64,000 bases of DNA from positions 5,276,100 to 5,340,099 of the forward strand of contig NZ_MCIF01000002.1 in assembly GCF_003268475.1 (NCBI RefSeq). The letters run 5' to 3'. This stretch comes from Thermogemmatispora tikiterensis. Its GTDB lineage: Bacteria > Chloroflexota > Ktedonobacteria > Ktedonobacterales > Ktedonobacteraceae. A program made the position numbers and the translations under genes. The notes below the pieces were generated by a model that ran no database searches, had not been told where the DNA came from, and was given only the letters and a program-made list of their open reading frames with translations. Below, one piece after another: positions 8,345-17,045 of this stretch; the first letter of the stretch is position 1, and each line of letters starts with the position of its first letter.

Positions 8345-9313
8345 ATGCAGAAGCGACGCTTAGGGAACACTGATATGGAAATCACGCCGCTGGGGCTGGG
8401 GACGTGGGCGATTGGGGGCGGCAACTGGAGCTTTGGCTGGGGTCCACAGGATGATGCGGACTCGTTGGCGGCGATTCATAAGGCTCTGGACCTGGGAATC
8501 AACTGGATCGATACAGCAGCCGCCTATGGTCTGGGACACTCGGAAGAGATTGTCGGGCGCGCCGTGCGCGAGCGTGCTCCCAACGAGCGCCCGTACATTT
8601 TTACCAAGTGTTCGCTTGTCTGGGATGAGACCAGCAATGGGCAGGTGCGCAATGTGCTCAAGGCCGATTCGATTCGCCGTGAAGCCGAGGCCAGCCTGCG
8701 CCGCCTGGGGGTCGAGGTGATCGATCTCTACCAGATTCACTGGCCGGTGCCCGATGAGGATATCGAGGAGGGCTGGAGTACGCTCGCTGATCTGCAGCGC
8801 GCCGGCAAGGTGCGCTACATTGGAGTCTCGAACTTCAACGTGGCTCAGATGGAACGGGCGCGGGCCATTGCCCCGATCAGCTCGCTGCAGCCGCCCTACT
8901 CGTTGATTCATCGCGAGATTGAGGCGGAGATTCTACCCTATTGCCAGCAGCATAATATTGGGGTGATTGTCTATTCACCAATGGCCTCCGGTCTGCTGAC
9001 GGGGCGCATGACCAGGGAGCGGGTAGCGGCTCTGCCCGACAACGACTGGCGTAAGCACCATCCCGATTTCCAGGAGCCACGTCTGTCGCGCAATCTCGCT
9101 CTGGCCAAGCTCCTGGGCGACATCGGCTATCGCTATGGGCGCACGGCGGGTGAGGTGGCTGTTGCCTGGACACTGCGCCATCCGGCGGTGACCGGAGCGA
9201 TTGTGGGGGCGCGCCGACCTGAGCAGATCAGCGAGCTAATCGGCGCGGCGGAGTTCCGTCTCTCGCCGAACGACCTGGAGGAGATCGAGAATTTCCTGCG
9301 CGCCAATCCCTGA
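8345..9313 (+). CDS. Aldo/keto reductase
   Basis: A 322-residue NAD(P)H-dependent oxidoreductase of the aldo/keto reductase superfamily, a cytoplasmic (beta/alpha)8 barrel. The catalytic tetrad is complete: D56 and Y61 in WIDTAAAYGLG, K88 in IFTKCSLVW, H132 in YQIHWPVP. The N-terminal RRLGNTDMEITPLGLGTWAIGGG and C-terminal VGARRPEQI are typical of the YajO/tas/AKR11-13 branch. The ATG at 8345 is five bases after AAGGAG; an in-frame GTG at 8339 overlaps that Shine-Dalgarno and is not used. Substrate unknown; it stands alone between a regulator and a convergent exporter gene. Confidence 0.95.
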   Translation: MQKRRLGNTDMEITPLGLGTWAIGGGNWSFGWGPQDDADSLAAIHKALDLGINWIDTAAAYGLGHSEEIVGRAVRERAPNERPYIFTKCSLVWDETSNGQVRNVLKADSIRREAEASLRRLGVEVIDLYQIHWPVPDEDIEEGWSTLADLQRAGKVRYIGVSNFNVAQMERARAIAPISSLQPPYSLIHREIEAEILPYCQQHNIGVIVYSPMASGLLTGRMTRERVAALPDNDWRKHHPDFQEPRLSRNLALAKLLGDIGYRYGRTAGEVAVAWTLRHPAVTGAIVGARRPEQISELIGAAEFRLSPNDLEEIENFLRANP

Positions 9314-9347
9314 CTGACCCCTTGCTGAGGAGAGGCCTCTCCCGGCA

Positions 9348-9368
9348 GCGAGGCCAGGCCGGCCTCGC
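9348..9368 (+). other. Hairpin between convergent genes
   Basis: A perfect 8-bp stem GCGAGGCC/GGCCTCGC with a five-base loop lies 35 bases after the reductase stop codon, in the space shared with the converging EamA gene. There is no T-run, so a terminator role is uncertain. An 11-base tandem duplication (GTTTGATCCCC, twice, 9400-9421) follows. Confidence 0.35.
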
Positions 9369-9485
9369 TCGCCGTTGGCCCTCATTCAGAGCTATCTTCG
9401 TTTGATCCCCGTTTGATCCCCGTCTTATTTCCCTGGCCTCCTCCTCTCTCCTCTCTTATGTATGGTTCTGGCTCTTGGCTCTCTG

Positions 9486-10538
9486 CTAGCCATCGGTCCG
9501 CAGGGAACTGAGCTGCCGTGGCTCGTCCTGGCTGGCGATGGTGGCGCTGTTGTGGCCGGTGGCAGGAGCCGGGCGCGGCTGTAGAGAGATGAGGGCTACG
9601 CTGCCGAGGATGATGAGCATAGCCAGCAGTTCGAGGGGCGAGACCTGTTCGCCTCCGAACAGGGTGCCCAGGAAAACGGCCACCAGAGGATTGACATAGG
9701 CGTAGCTGGTGGCGAGAGCGGGCCGGACGCGCCGCAGCAGGTAGCCGTACGCGCAATAGCCGAGTAGAGAGCCGGCGCCGACAAGATAGATGAGCGCCAG
9801 CAGCGCTCCGGGAGCGGGTGGCAGGCTGGGGCGTTCGCCCAGCAGCAGGCCGATGGTGAGCTGGGCCAGGCCGCCAGCCAGCATCTGGGTGGCGCTGGCC
9901 ATCAGGCCGGAGGCCAGTGGCAGGCGTGCGCTCCAGACGGAGCCGAGGGACCAGCAGATGGGGGCGATCAGGAGGGCGATGGCCCCCTGGGGATTGGCTC
10001 GCAGGCCGCTCTGCAGGTTGAGCAGGATGACGCCGGCGAATCCGATGAGCAGGCCGAGCCATTCGAGGCGTCGCGGCCAGCGCCCGCTAAGACCGGCGAA
10101 GAGCGCTGTCCACAGAGGGACGGCTGCCAGGGCAATGGCGGCCAGGCCACTGGCGACCCACTGTTCAGCAAAGGCAACCATACCGTTGCTGCCGACCAGC
10201 ATGAGCACGCCGATGCCGGCTCCAGCCAGCCACTGGCGCGGGCTGGGCCGCGGCTCGCCGCGCAGGCGCAGGAAAAGATAGAGCAGGGTGCCGGCGCAGA
10301 CGAAGCGCAGACCACCCATGAGGAAGGGCGGGAAGCTGGTCAGCGCCTGGCGCATGCCCAGGTAGGTGGACCCCCAGATAATGTAGAGGGCGAGCAGGGC
10401 CAGGATGATGCCCAGCCGATCGACAGGGCGCAGGCTGCCCGGGCGCTGCCGGGCTGCTGCTGGGCCTGACCCGCCAGAGTCACTGGCGATAGCGAGATGA
10501 TCTTCACTCACAAAAGTGTTTGCCTGTTTTCTCTGCAT
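9486..10538 (-). CDS. EamA/DMT superfamily membrane transporter
   Basis: A 350-residue drug/metabolite transporter. After about 40 polar residues there are ten hydrophobic helices arranged as two EamA repeats: IIWGSTYLGMRQALTSFPPF marks the first repeat (RhtA/YedA-like) and LIYLVGAGSLLGYCAYGYLL and SYAYVNPLVAVFLGTLFGGE the second. Family members export amino acids, metabolites or drugs across the cytoplasmic membrane. The last 30 residues are polar. The ATG at 10538 has only a weak AAAGAG upstream, so the start is less certain; an internal start near the first helix is possible. It converges on the reductase gene. Confidence 0.9.
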   Translation of the reverse strand: MQRKQANTFVSEDHLAIASDSGGSGPAAARQRPGSLRPVDRLGIILALLALYIIWGSTYLGMRQALTSFPPFLMGGLRFVCAGTLLYLFLRLRGEPRPSPRQWLAGAGIGVLMLVGSNGMVAFAEQWVASGLAAIALAAVPLWTALFAGLSGRWPRRLEWLGLLIGFAGVILLNLQSGLRANPQGAIALLIAPICWSLGSVWSARLPLASGLMASATQMLAGGLAQLTIGLLLGERPSLPPAPGALLALIYLVGAGSLLGYCAYGYLLRRVRPALATSYAYVNPLVAVFLGTLFGGEQVSPLELLAMLIILGSVALISLQPRPAPATGHNSATIASQDEPRQLSSLRTDG

Positions 10539-10967
10539 AGCTCTTTAAATATGCTGATAAAGTAAAAGGTGAACAAGACGATACAACAGTGAATTAAATT
10601 GTCTGGCGTCACAGGGCGGGATAGGTCGCTCCGTGGCGTAGTTGCTGCTGGTCTATCTGGCTGGATCGGAGGTGAAGAGCGGGTGACCGAGTCCGATCGG
10701 GATCGCTGGCAAGAGTGCCTGTGGAAATTTTATCTGCCCGGGGGTCGATTGGCTACAGCCAATGGGGGGCAGACGGGGGGGATTGGCTCTTGCTGTGAGT
10801 GGGGCGCCAGTCTGATCTGATCTGCAGGTTTCACGCTCGCTAAGCGGAGAAGTAGGGGGGAAAAGTCAATGACAAGCGACGTGCAGTCCGAGAATGCTAC
10901 TCGCCTGGCCTGCGCGCCGCTTTTGACTGATGCTGATCTCAGGTCCCAGGTCTGCAGGAAGATTGGC
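10539..10967 (+). other. Intergenic gap without recognised content
   Basis: The space between the EamA start and the stop of the FAD oxidase gene. Open frames here show no family resemblance. An AT-rich patch at about 10540-10600 should hold the minus-strand promoter of the EamA gene, but no good hexamer pair is visible. Confidence 0.4.
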
Positions 10968-12365
10968 CTAGACAGCAGGCTGGATATTCTGATTGATGCG
11001 GAACAAGTTAGCCGGATCGTAGTGCCGCTTCACCTGGCTGAGTCGCTCGTAGTTCTCGCGATAGGCGGCGCGGACACGCTCATTGCCCTCTCCCTCCATC
11101 ATGAAATTGACATAGGCTCCGCTCTCGGCGTAGGGATGCAGAGCTGTCCAGTAGGCGCGTGCCCAACTAGTAATCGTCTCCTTCTGGCCAGGGTCGGGGC
11201 TGACTCCCACAATCACCTCGGCCCAGGTGGCATCGCGGTAGCTCCAGGAAGTGGCGTTATTGCTCACGTGGCTGGCGGCCCCATTCACCGGGTAGAGATG
11301 CATCGTCGACTGCAGTGTTGGGAGCTGAGAGCCATGCTGCGTGTGCAGGCCAATCGCTTCGTCGCTCAGCTCTTTCACAAAGTCCGCTTTCCAATACCAC
11401 TGCAGGCCAGGTGGATAGAGCGCGTCGAACATGCTTTGCAGCGCGGGGAAGGGGAGTGGCCCTACAAGATCCAGTGCTGGCTGACGGAACTGGCGGATCG
11501 GCTGGAAGGTCTGTTCTGCCCTGTCCAGTGGACCTGTGTAGCACCAGACCACGCCGCAGAGCTTCTTATTGTGCAAATGCTCTGGGAACGGTGGGCCTGG
11601 CGGCACAGTCAGGAAGGCGAAGAAGCCGTTGAGATCCTCGGGGGCGGTCGTAATCAGGTTCTGGTACCAGCGGAGAATCTCGGGCGCCTTCTCTAACTCC
11701 CAGAGCATGGGGCCGGCGTAAACCGTGTCGACTGGCTGGGTGCGAAACAGGAACGAAGTGACAACGCCGAAATTGCCGCCGCCGCCACGCAAGGCCCAGA
11801 AGAGATCAGGCTGCTGCTGCTCGCTGGTCACCACCACGCTGCCGTCTGCCAGCACAACTGTGGCTTCAAGCAAATTGTCGATCGTCAGGCCATAGGAGCG
11901 TGTCAGGTGGCCCAGGCCGCCGCCGAGCGTCAGGCCCCCGACGCCGGTGGTCGAGATGATCCCCGCTGGCACGGCCAGGCCGAAGGCATGAGTGGCGTGA
12001 TCGACGTCGCCCCAGGTGCAGCCAGCGCCAACGCGCGCTGTGTGTCGGTCGGGATCGACGTGGGTGTAGCGCAGAAGGGATAGATCGATCACCAATCCAT
12101 CGTCGCAGATTCCCAATCCGCTGGCGTTGTGGCCGCCGCTGCGGATCGACAGCGGCAGCCCATGATCGCGGGCGAAGTTGACGGCAGTGATCACGTCGGC
12201 CACGTCGGCGCAGCGTACGATGAGGGCTGGCCGCTTATCGATCATGGCGTTGTAGACGCGGCGCGTGGCCTCATAGGCGGCCTCGCCTGGCTGGATCACT
12301 TGCCCGCGCAGATTCGCCTGCAGGGCGCTCGCGTTGATCGCTGAAGACCTCTCCTCTATTGCCAT
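10968..12365 (-). CDS. FAD-linked oxidase, berberine-bridge-enzyme type
   Basis: A 465-residue flavoprotein of the PCMH/FAD_binding_4 family with a C-terminal BBE domain (NYERLSQVKRHYDPANLFRI). RSGGHNASG carries H79, the histidine that attaches FAD through its 8-alpha methyl group in this family. Bicovalent members also have a cysteine in the AGxC motif; here the aligned stretch reads AGIISTTGVGG with isoleucine at 137, so FAD is probably attached only once. GGGLGHLTRSYGL and ALRGGGGNFGVVTSF are the usual FAD-binding glycine stretches. Known relatives oxidise sugars, alkaloids or other alcohols with O2; the substrate is unknown. No signal peptide. ATG 12365 is preceded by an AAGGAGCCAAAGAAGT-type purine stretch. 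Confidence 0.92.
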   Translation of the reverse strand: MAIEERSSAINASALQANLRGQVIQPGEAAYEATRRVYNAMIDKRPALIVRCADVADVITAVNFARDHGLPLSIRSGGHNASGLGICDDGLVIDLSLLRYTHVDPDRHTARVGAGCTWGDVDHATHAFGLAVPAGIISTTGVGGLTLGGGLGHLTRSYGLTIDNLLEATVVLADGSVVVTSEQQQPDLFWALRGGGGNFGVVTSFLFRTQPVDTVYAGPMLWELEKAPEILRWYQNLITTAPEDLNGFFAFLTVPPGPPFPEHLHNKKLCGVVWCYTGPLDRAEQTFQPIRQFRQPALDLVGPLPFPALQSMFDALYPPGLQWYWKADFVKELSDEAIGLHTQHGSQLPTLQSTMHLYPVNGAASHVSNNATSWSYRDATWAEVIVGVSPDPGQKETITSWARAYWTALHPYAESGAYVNFMMEGEGNERVRAAYRENYERLSQVKRHYDPANLFRINQNIQPAV

Positions 12366-12956
12366 ACTTCTTTGGCTCCTTATCTCTGTTGAGGTCGATG
12401 CACTAAAAAAAACACTCCGCTTTCCTGCAGACGTGGCGCGATTTCGCCATAAGTAATTCTACCCATCGCTGTGTCAAGAGGACAAGCGCAAGGCTACCTA
12501 CCTCGTTTGCATTGTGGCCTGGGAGGGGAACCCTCACAGGAGCGAGGGCCGTTGATCGCGCTTGCCGGCCTCGCGGACGTCTCTGAGACCGGGCGTACTG
12601 TGTCGAGGGGGAGCTGTGTAAATGAGGGGGACCCACCTCATTGTGGGGACCCCTCACCCGGGGAAACCTCCTGGGGCTGCTAGTAACTCGCTGCCCGTTG
12701 ACTGTTGTGCCAGTTCTGTGCTATGCTGCATTATCTTACCTGTGCTGCTATGTTATCGTCAGGCTGTCAAGCGGTGGAGATCCTGGGGCGCAAGCTGGCC
12801 GTGCTCGACGGCGGGCGATGCAAGATCTTGTTTGGGCAGCCTTGCCTCTCTGTTTGCTCCATGCCCGACCCGGCTTTCTCTTCGCCTGATCTACCACCCA
12901 CAGCAGTTTGATGGCAGGCACCACCTTCAGTCGGGCCTGCTCCTGTTGGGCTCCTT
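12366..12956 (+). other. Gene-poor stretch at the left edge of a decay zone
   Basis: No frame here resembles a protein family. It holds a hairpin TGAGGGG/CCCCTCA (12623-12629 with 12650-12656) whose inner bases ACCCAC/GTGGGG can extend the stem. The stretch lies directly before the truncated hsdR remnant, so it probably contains the left breakpoint of whatever removed the rest of that locus. Confidence 0.4.
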
Positions 12957-13976
12957 CTGATCTGCCGGCAGCGCGCCAGCCCCTTCCTTTCGTCTACGAG
13001 TCTACCGGGGTCGAGACGCGCTTTACCAACTATCTGGAGCCTGTGGCCAGCAGTCGGCAAGTCTTTGCTTTTCATCGGCCCGAGACGCTGGCAGACTGGT
13101 TGGAACAGGCCCCCGAGGGGGAGCCGGAGCAGGAGAACGAGACGCTGCGCGCGCGGCTGCGGCGCCTCCCGCCTTTAGCCCGCACTGGCCTGCGCAATTG
13201 CCAGTATGAGGCTATCACTAACCTGGAGCGCTCCTTTGCCGATAACCGTCCGCGGGCGCTGATCCAGATGGCGACTGGCAGTGGCAAGACCTACACCGCC
13301 GTCGCGAGCATTTACCGTCTGCTCAAGTTCGGTGGGGCGCGGCGTGTCCTCTTTCTGGTTGATCGCGCGAATCTGGGGCGTCAGGCCCTCAATGAGTTTT
13401 TGCAGTATGTGACTCCTGACAGCAAGCGCAGGTTTGGTGAGCTGTACAATGTGCAGCTGCTCACGCATAACGCTATCGATCGGGCGGCCAGCGTCTGTAT
13501 TACCACCATCCAGCGCCTCTACTCGATCCTTAGTGGTGGGCCTGCGCGATCGGCGGACGCGCGCCGTGCGCTGGGAGCAACTTGAAGATGAGCTGGTTTA
13601 CTATCCAGAGCAACTTGATCGCGAGGTGGTCTCACTGGACCCGATCCGTACCATTATTCGTGCCTATCGCGATAGCTACCGCCAGCTCTTCCCGGAGCGC
13701 ACGAAGGTGCCCAAGACGCTGATCTTTGCCAAGGATGATAGTCATGCCGATACGATTGTGGAGATTGCGCGCGAGGAGTTCATGCCGGAGATTCTGCGTG
13801 AGGGCTGCAGCGCTAATGATTACGTGCGAAAGATTACCTGTCGGACGACAGGGGCGAGACCTGAAGATCTGATCACGGCCTTCCGCAACCGGCTGACGCC
13901 GCGGATTGTGGTGACGGTCGATATAATTGCCACCGGTACGGATATTAAGCCGCTGGAGGTCTTGATTTTTATGCGA
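12957..13976 (+). pseudogene. hsdR: Type I restriction endonuclease subunit HsdR, internally deleted remnant
   Basis: Two pieces of an HsdR motor/nuclease subunit in different frames. The first (12957 to about 13540) holds LPFVYESTGVETRFTN, the helicase Q-motif region NCQYEAITNLERSF, Walker A MATGSGKTYTA and FLVDRANLGRQALNEF, ending at TTIQRLYSILSGG. The second (about 13545-13976) resumes with RDRRTRAVRWEQLEDEL and holds TLIFAKDDSHAD, ITCRTTGA and VTVDIIATGTDIKPLE. The intervening 100 or so residues, which carry the DEAD/DECH box and the SAT-type motif in intact HsdR, are missing, and the join is out of frame. The N-terminal nuclease domain and everything after IFMR are also gone. No hsdM or hsdS is nearby. 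It cannot encode a working enzyme. Confidence 0.85.
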
Positions 13977-14007
13977 CCGGAGGGCCTCAATGCTGAAGAG
14001 AGCGAGA

Positions 14008-14265
14008 TCACGATACTGGCGGACGGGTAGAAAAGAAGAGCAAGCGGATAAGGTGCAAGTAAAAGAGGGCCAGTGACCAGATGCCTGGCAGATCGAGACG
14101 CAGCAGATCCTCTGCTGCCACCTCCCACAGCTTCACCAGGCGATAAGAGATAGCATATCCTTCAAAATAGCCTGAAGCACACACCCCGCGAACTGCGGTC
14201 CCAGGGCTGCCGCTCCGATAGCGTTGGCCGTGCTCACCCTCTTTGTTCCCATGACAGAGCAGCAT
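14008..14265 (-). pseudogene. Probable fragment of an Rpn-family (PD-(D/E)XK) nuclease gene
   Basis: An 85-codon minus-strand frame whose middle (EGYAISYRLVKLWEVAAEDL followed by LLRLDLPGIWSLA) resembles the segment of Rpn/DUF4351-type proteins where a predicted nuclease domain reads Y-x-V-x-x-L-W-E and is followed by a leucine-rich P-G-L-x-P-L stretch. The N-terminal catalytic part is absent and the tail is unlike the family, so it looks like a fragment. It abuts the right-hand breakpoint of the hsdR remnant. The match rests on recognition alone and is tentative. Confidence 0.4.
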
Positions 14266-14477
14266 CGGCCTGGGCGGCAGTCTCCCTATTTCTTAATTGA
14301 TCCTTTACATTCCCATAACAGAGCCGTAAAGCAGAGATAAAGCTCTGGCGACATACTCCCAGCGTGGCAAATGGATAAGCAGAACATGAGCATCACGAGT
14401 GCGCGACTCATCACGACCGATCAAAGGCCGAGAGCCATACGTGCTTGTACGTCCTATTCACGAGGAAGTGACAAACC

Positions 14478-16896
14478 TTGCAGAGTCATACTGGAGGATT
14501 CCTCACCTGTGGCCACTGTGGCACCCCGAACGCGCCCGGTGAACAATTCTGTATCAACTGTGGTTACACCCTGGCCGGACCGCCAACCGGTGTATATGCT
14601 GCCGTAGCCTCCTCGCCAGCGGTCACCGGAGGAGGTCGACGGCTTACTGGGGCCCTTAGTCCTGGCGTCCTACTCAGCGGACGCTACCGCATTGTCGCCC
14701 TTGTCGGCAAAGGAGGCTTTGGAGCTGTCTACAAAGCCCTGGACTTGCGCTTCTCGGCTCGCCGGCAGGTCGCCATCAAAGAGATGGGCGACGCCCTGCT
14801 CACCCCCAGCGAGAAAGCGCGTGCCCTGGCCGACTTTCGCCAAGAGGCAGATCTCCTGGTTCAGCTCCAGCATCCCAACCTACCCAATGTCAGCGACTTC
14901 TTCGAAGAAGCGGGCAAAGCCTACCTTGTCATGGAATTCATCGAAGGCAAAACGCTGGCGAAGATCCTCGAAGAACACGGCGGACCGCTCGACGAAGCGA
15001 CCGTCATGGGCTGGGGTCTGGAGCTATGTGCTGTCCTGCACTACCTGCACACGCGTTCCCAGGCGATCATCTTCCGTGACATGAAGCCGGCCAACGTCAT
15101 GCTCACCCCAGATGGCCAGCTCAAGCTCATCGATTTCGGCATTGCCCGCATCTTTAAGAGCCAGGTCACACGCGACACCACCCTCCTTGGCTCTCAGGGC
15201 TATGCCCCGCTAGAGCAGTACGGGCGCAGTCAAAGTGATGCGCGCTCGGACATCTACGCCCTGGGGGCCACGCTCTACGAGCTCCTCACCGGCGAGCTAC
15301 CCCTTCGACGCCCCGACCAGACGCCTCAATCCTGGTCTCTTTCAGGCCCCGCGCGCCTTGAACCCGCACATCTCTGCCGCCAGCGAGGAGATCATCCTGA
15401 CAGCGATGGCCGAAGATCCAGCGCAGCGCTATCAAACTGCCGCTGCCATGTACATGGCAATCCTGGCTGCCGGCTTCAGCTCCCCGGGCGCCGCGAGAGG
15501 CACCCTTCCAGGCCTGCCCAATGCCGCCGCGGCTGGCCGCCCAGCCTCGCCGGTAACCTCGCCACCGGTGAACGCTCTGCCCGTGACCCCGCTGCCTGCT
15601 GGCAGTCCACCGACGCCGGTAACACCCTTACCCGTAACGCCGGGCCAGGGACCCCAGGCGCAGCTTGCCGTTCAAGGAGGGAGGCGCATCTCGCGTCGCC
15701 TGCTGCTGACCGCAGGTGCAGTGAGCCTTGTCGCGGGCGCTGGCCTGCTCAGCCTCCCTTTCTTCTTCTCACGCCAGCGTAGCGGAGGAACGGGAGTGGC
15801 CGGGCAGATCACCCTCAGCTTTGTCTACAGCACCGAAAAAGAAAGCTGGATCAGCGCCGCCGTCGCAGCCTTCAACCAGCGCGGCCTGACCCTGGGCGGC
15901 AAACGCATCTCCCTGCCGCAAGCCGAAGAGCGTGGCTCGCTCGATGCCCGTGACCGCATTCTCAATGGCCAACTGCGGCCCATCATCTGGAGTCCGGCCA
16001 GCACACTGGAACTCAACCAGCTTAATGATGCCTGGAAGGCCGCACACGGGGGCAAAGAGATCGTGGCCTCCTCAGCAGACCTATCACCACGCTCGCTCGT
16101 CTTCAGCCCCCTGGTCTTTGCTGTCTGGGAAGAGCGCGCGCGCCTCCTGCTTCAGCATTACCGCGTCATCGACTGGGAGGCCATTCACAGCGCCGTTCTC
16201 CTCAAAAATGGCTGGCAGGACCTGGGAGGGCCTGGCGACTGGGGTCAGATCAAGCTGGCCCAGACTCGCCCCGATCAGTCGAATAGTGGCCTACTGAGCA
16301 TTACCCTGCTGGCCTATGCCTACTTCCATCAACAGCGAGGCCTTACCAGCGACCAGGTACGTGACAAGGGTTTTCTGCACTACCTCAACGATATTGAGGG
16401 AGCCGTCACTCAATTCGGGCGCAGCAGTGGCACCTATCTAGAGCGTGAAGTCATTCTCAAAGGGCCTTCTTCCTATGATCTGGCCTTTACCTACGAAAAC
16501 CTCGTGCTGACCTATCAGGCGGAGGCGCACCAACGCCAGGGCATGGCCCTGCTCCCCTTCTATCCGAGCCTCAATCTGCTGAGCGATCACCCCTTTGCCA
16601 TCCTTGACGCCGAATGGGTCACCAGTGAGCAGCAAGAAGCGGCGCGCCTCTTTCGCGACTTCCTCCTTGGCGAGGAGCAGCAGCGCGAAGCCCTCAAAAG
16701 CGGCTTCCGACCCACCAACGCCGCAGTCACCATCTATGACCGCCTTGCGGGCAACCCTTTTCCCAGCCTGGCGAGTAGCCTCAAGATACCAGCGCAGCTT
16801 GGCCCCGAGGCACAGCCACCAGCCGGCCCTGTGACCGATGCCCTGCTTCAAGCGTGGCTTAGCGCCTACGGCAATAGCGCCACCGCCACCAGTTAG
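14478..16896 (+). CDS. Transmembrane Ser/Thr protein kinase with extracellular solute-binding-like domain (one-base frameshift)
   Basis: Read with one correction this is a receptor kinase of about 805 residues. Order: zinc ribbon CGHCGTPNAPGEQFCINCG (10-30); kinase domain (about 65-330) with G-loop VGKGGFGAVYKA, lysine in VAIKEM, catalytic loop FRDMKPANVM, IDFGIAR and GSQGYAPLEQYG; a proline/threonine-rich linker; one membrane helix LLLTAGAVSLVAGAGLL; then about 370 extracellular residues resembling a type I substrate-binding protein (LSFVYSTEKESWISAAVAAF, ILNGQLRPIIWSP). A C4 run at 15300-15303 breaks the frame: kinase frame up to CTA-CCC, the +1 frame from TTC-GAC; removing one C gives TGELPFDAPTRRLNP. 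TTG start at 14478 after GAGGAAG. The binding domain is paralogous to that of the next gene. Confidence 0.85.
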
Positions 16897-17045
16897 CCGG
16901 CCCGATGGGAGGAAGATAAGCCAGAAAGAACAGAAGCGGAGGCACCACCCACCTCCGAGAGGGGTGGCCTCCAAATCCCCTTGATCCTTGATGCTGCCAC
17001 GACCACGATGCTCATGCTTTCGACAGGAAAGGATAGGCGAAGACA

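Noticed and set aside
10599..10820. A 73-codon frame upstream of the FAD oxidase gene
   Set aside because: No Shine-Dalgarno, no domain, Gly/Trp/Arg-rich composition typical of a chance frame.
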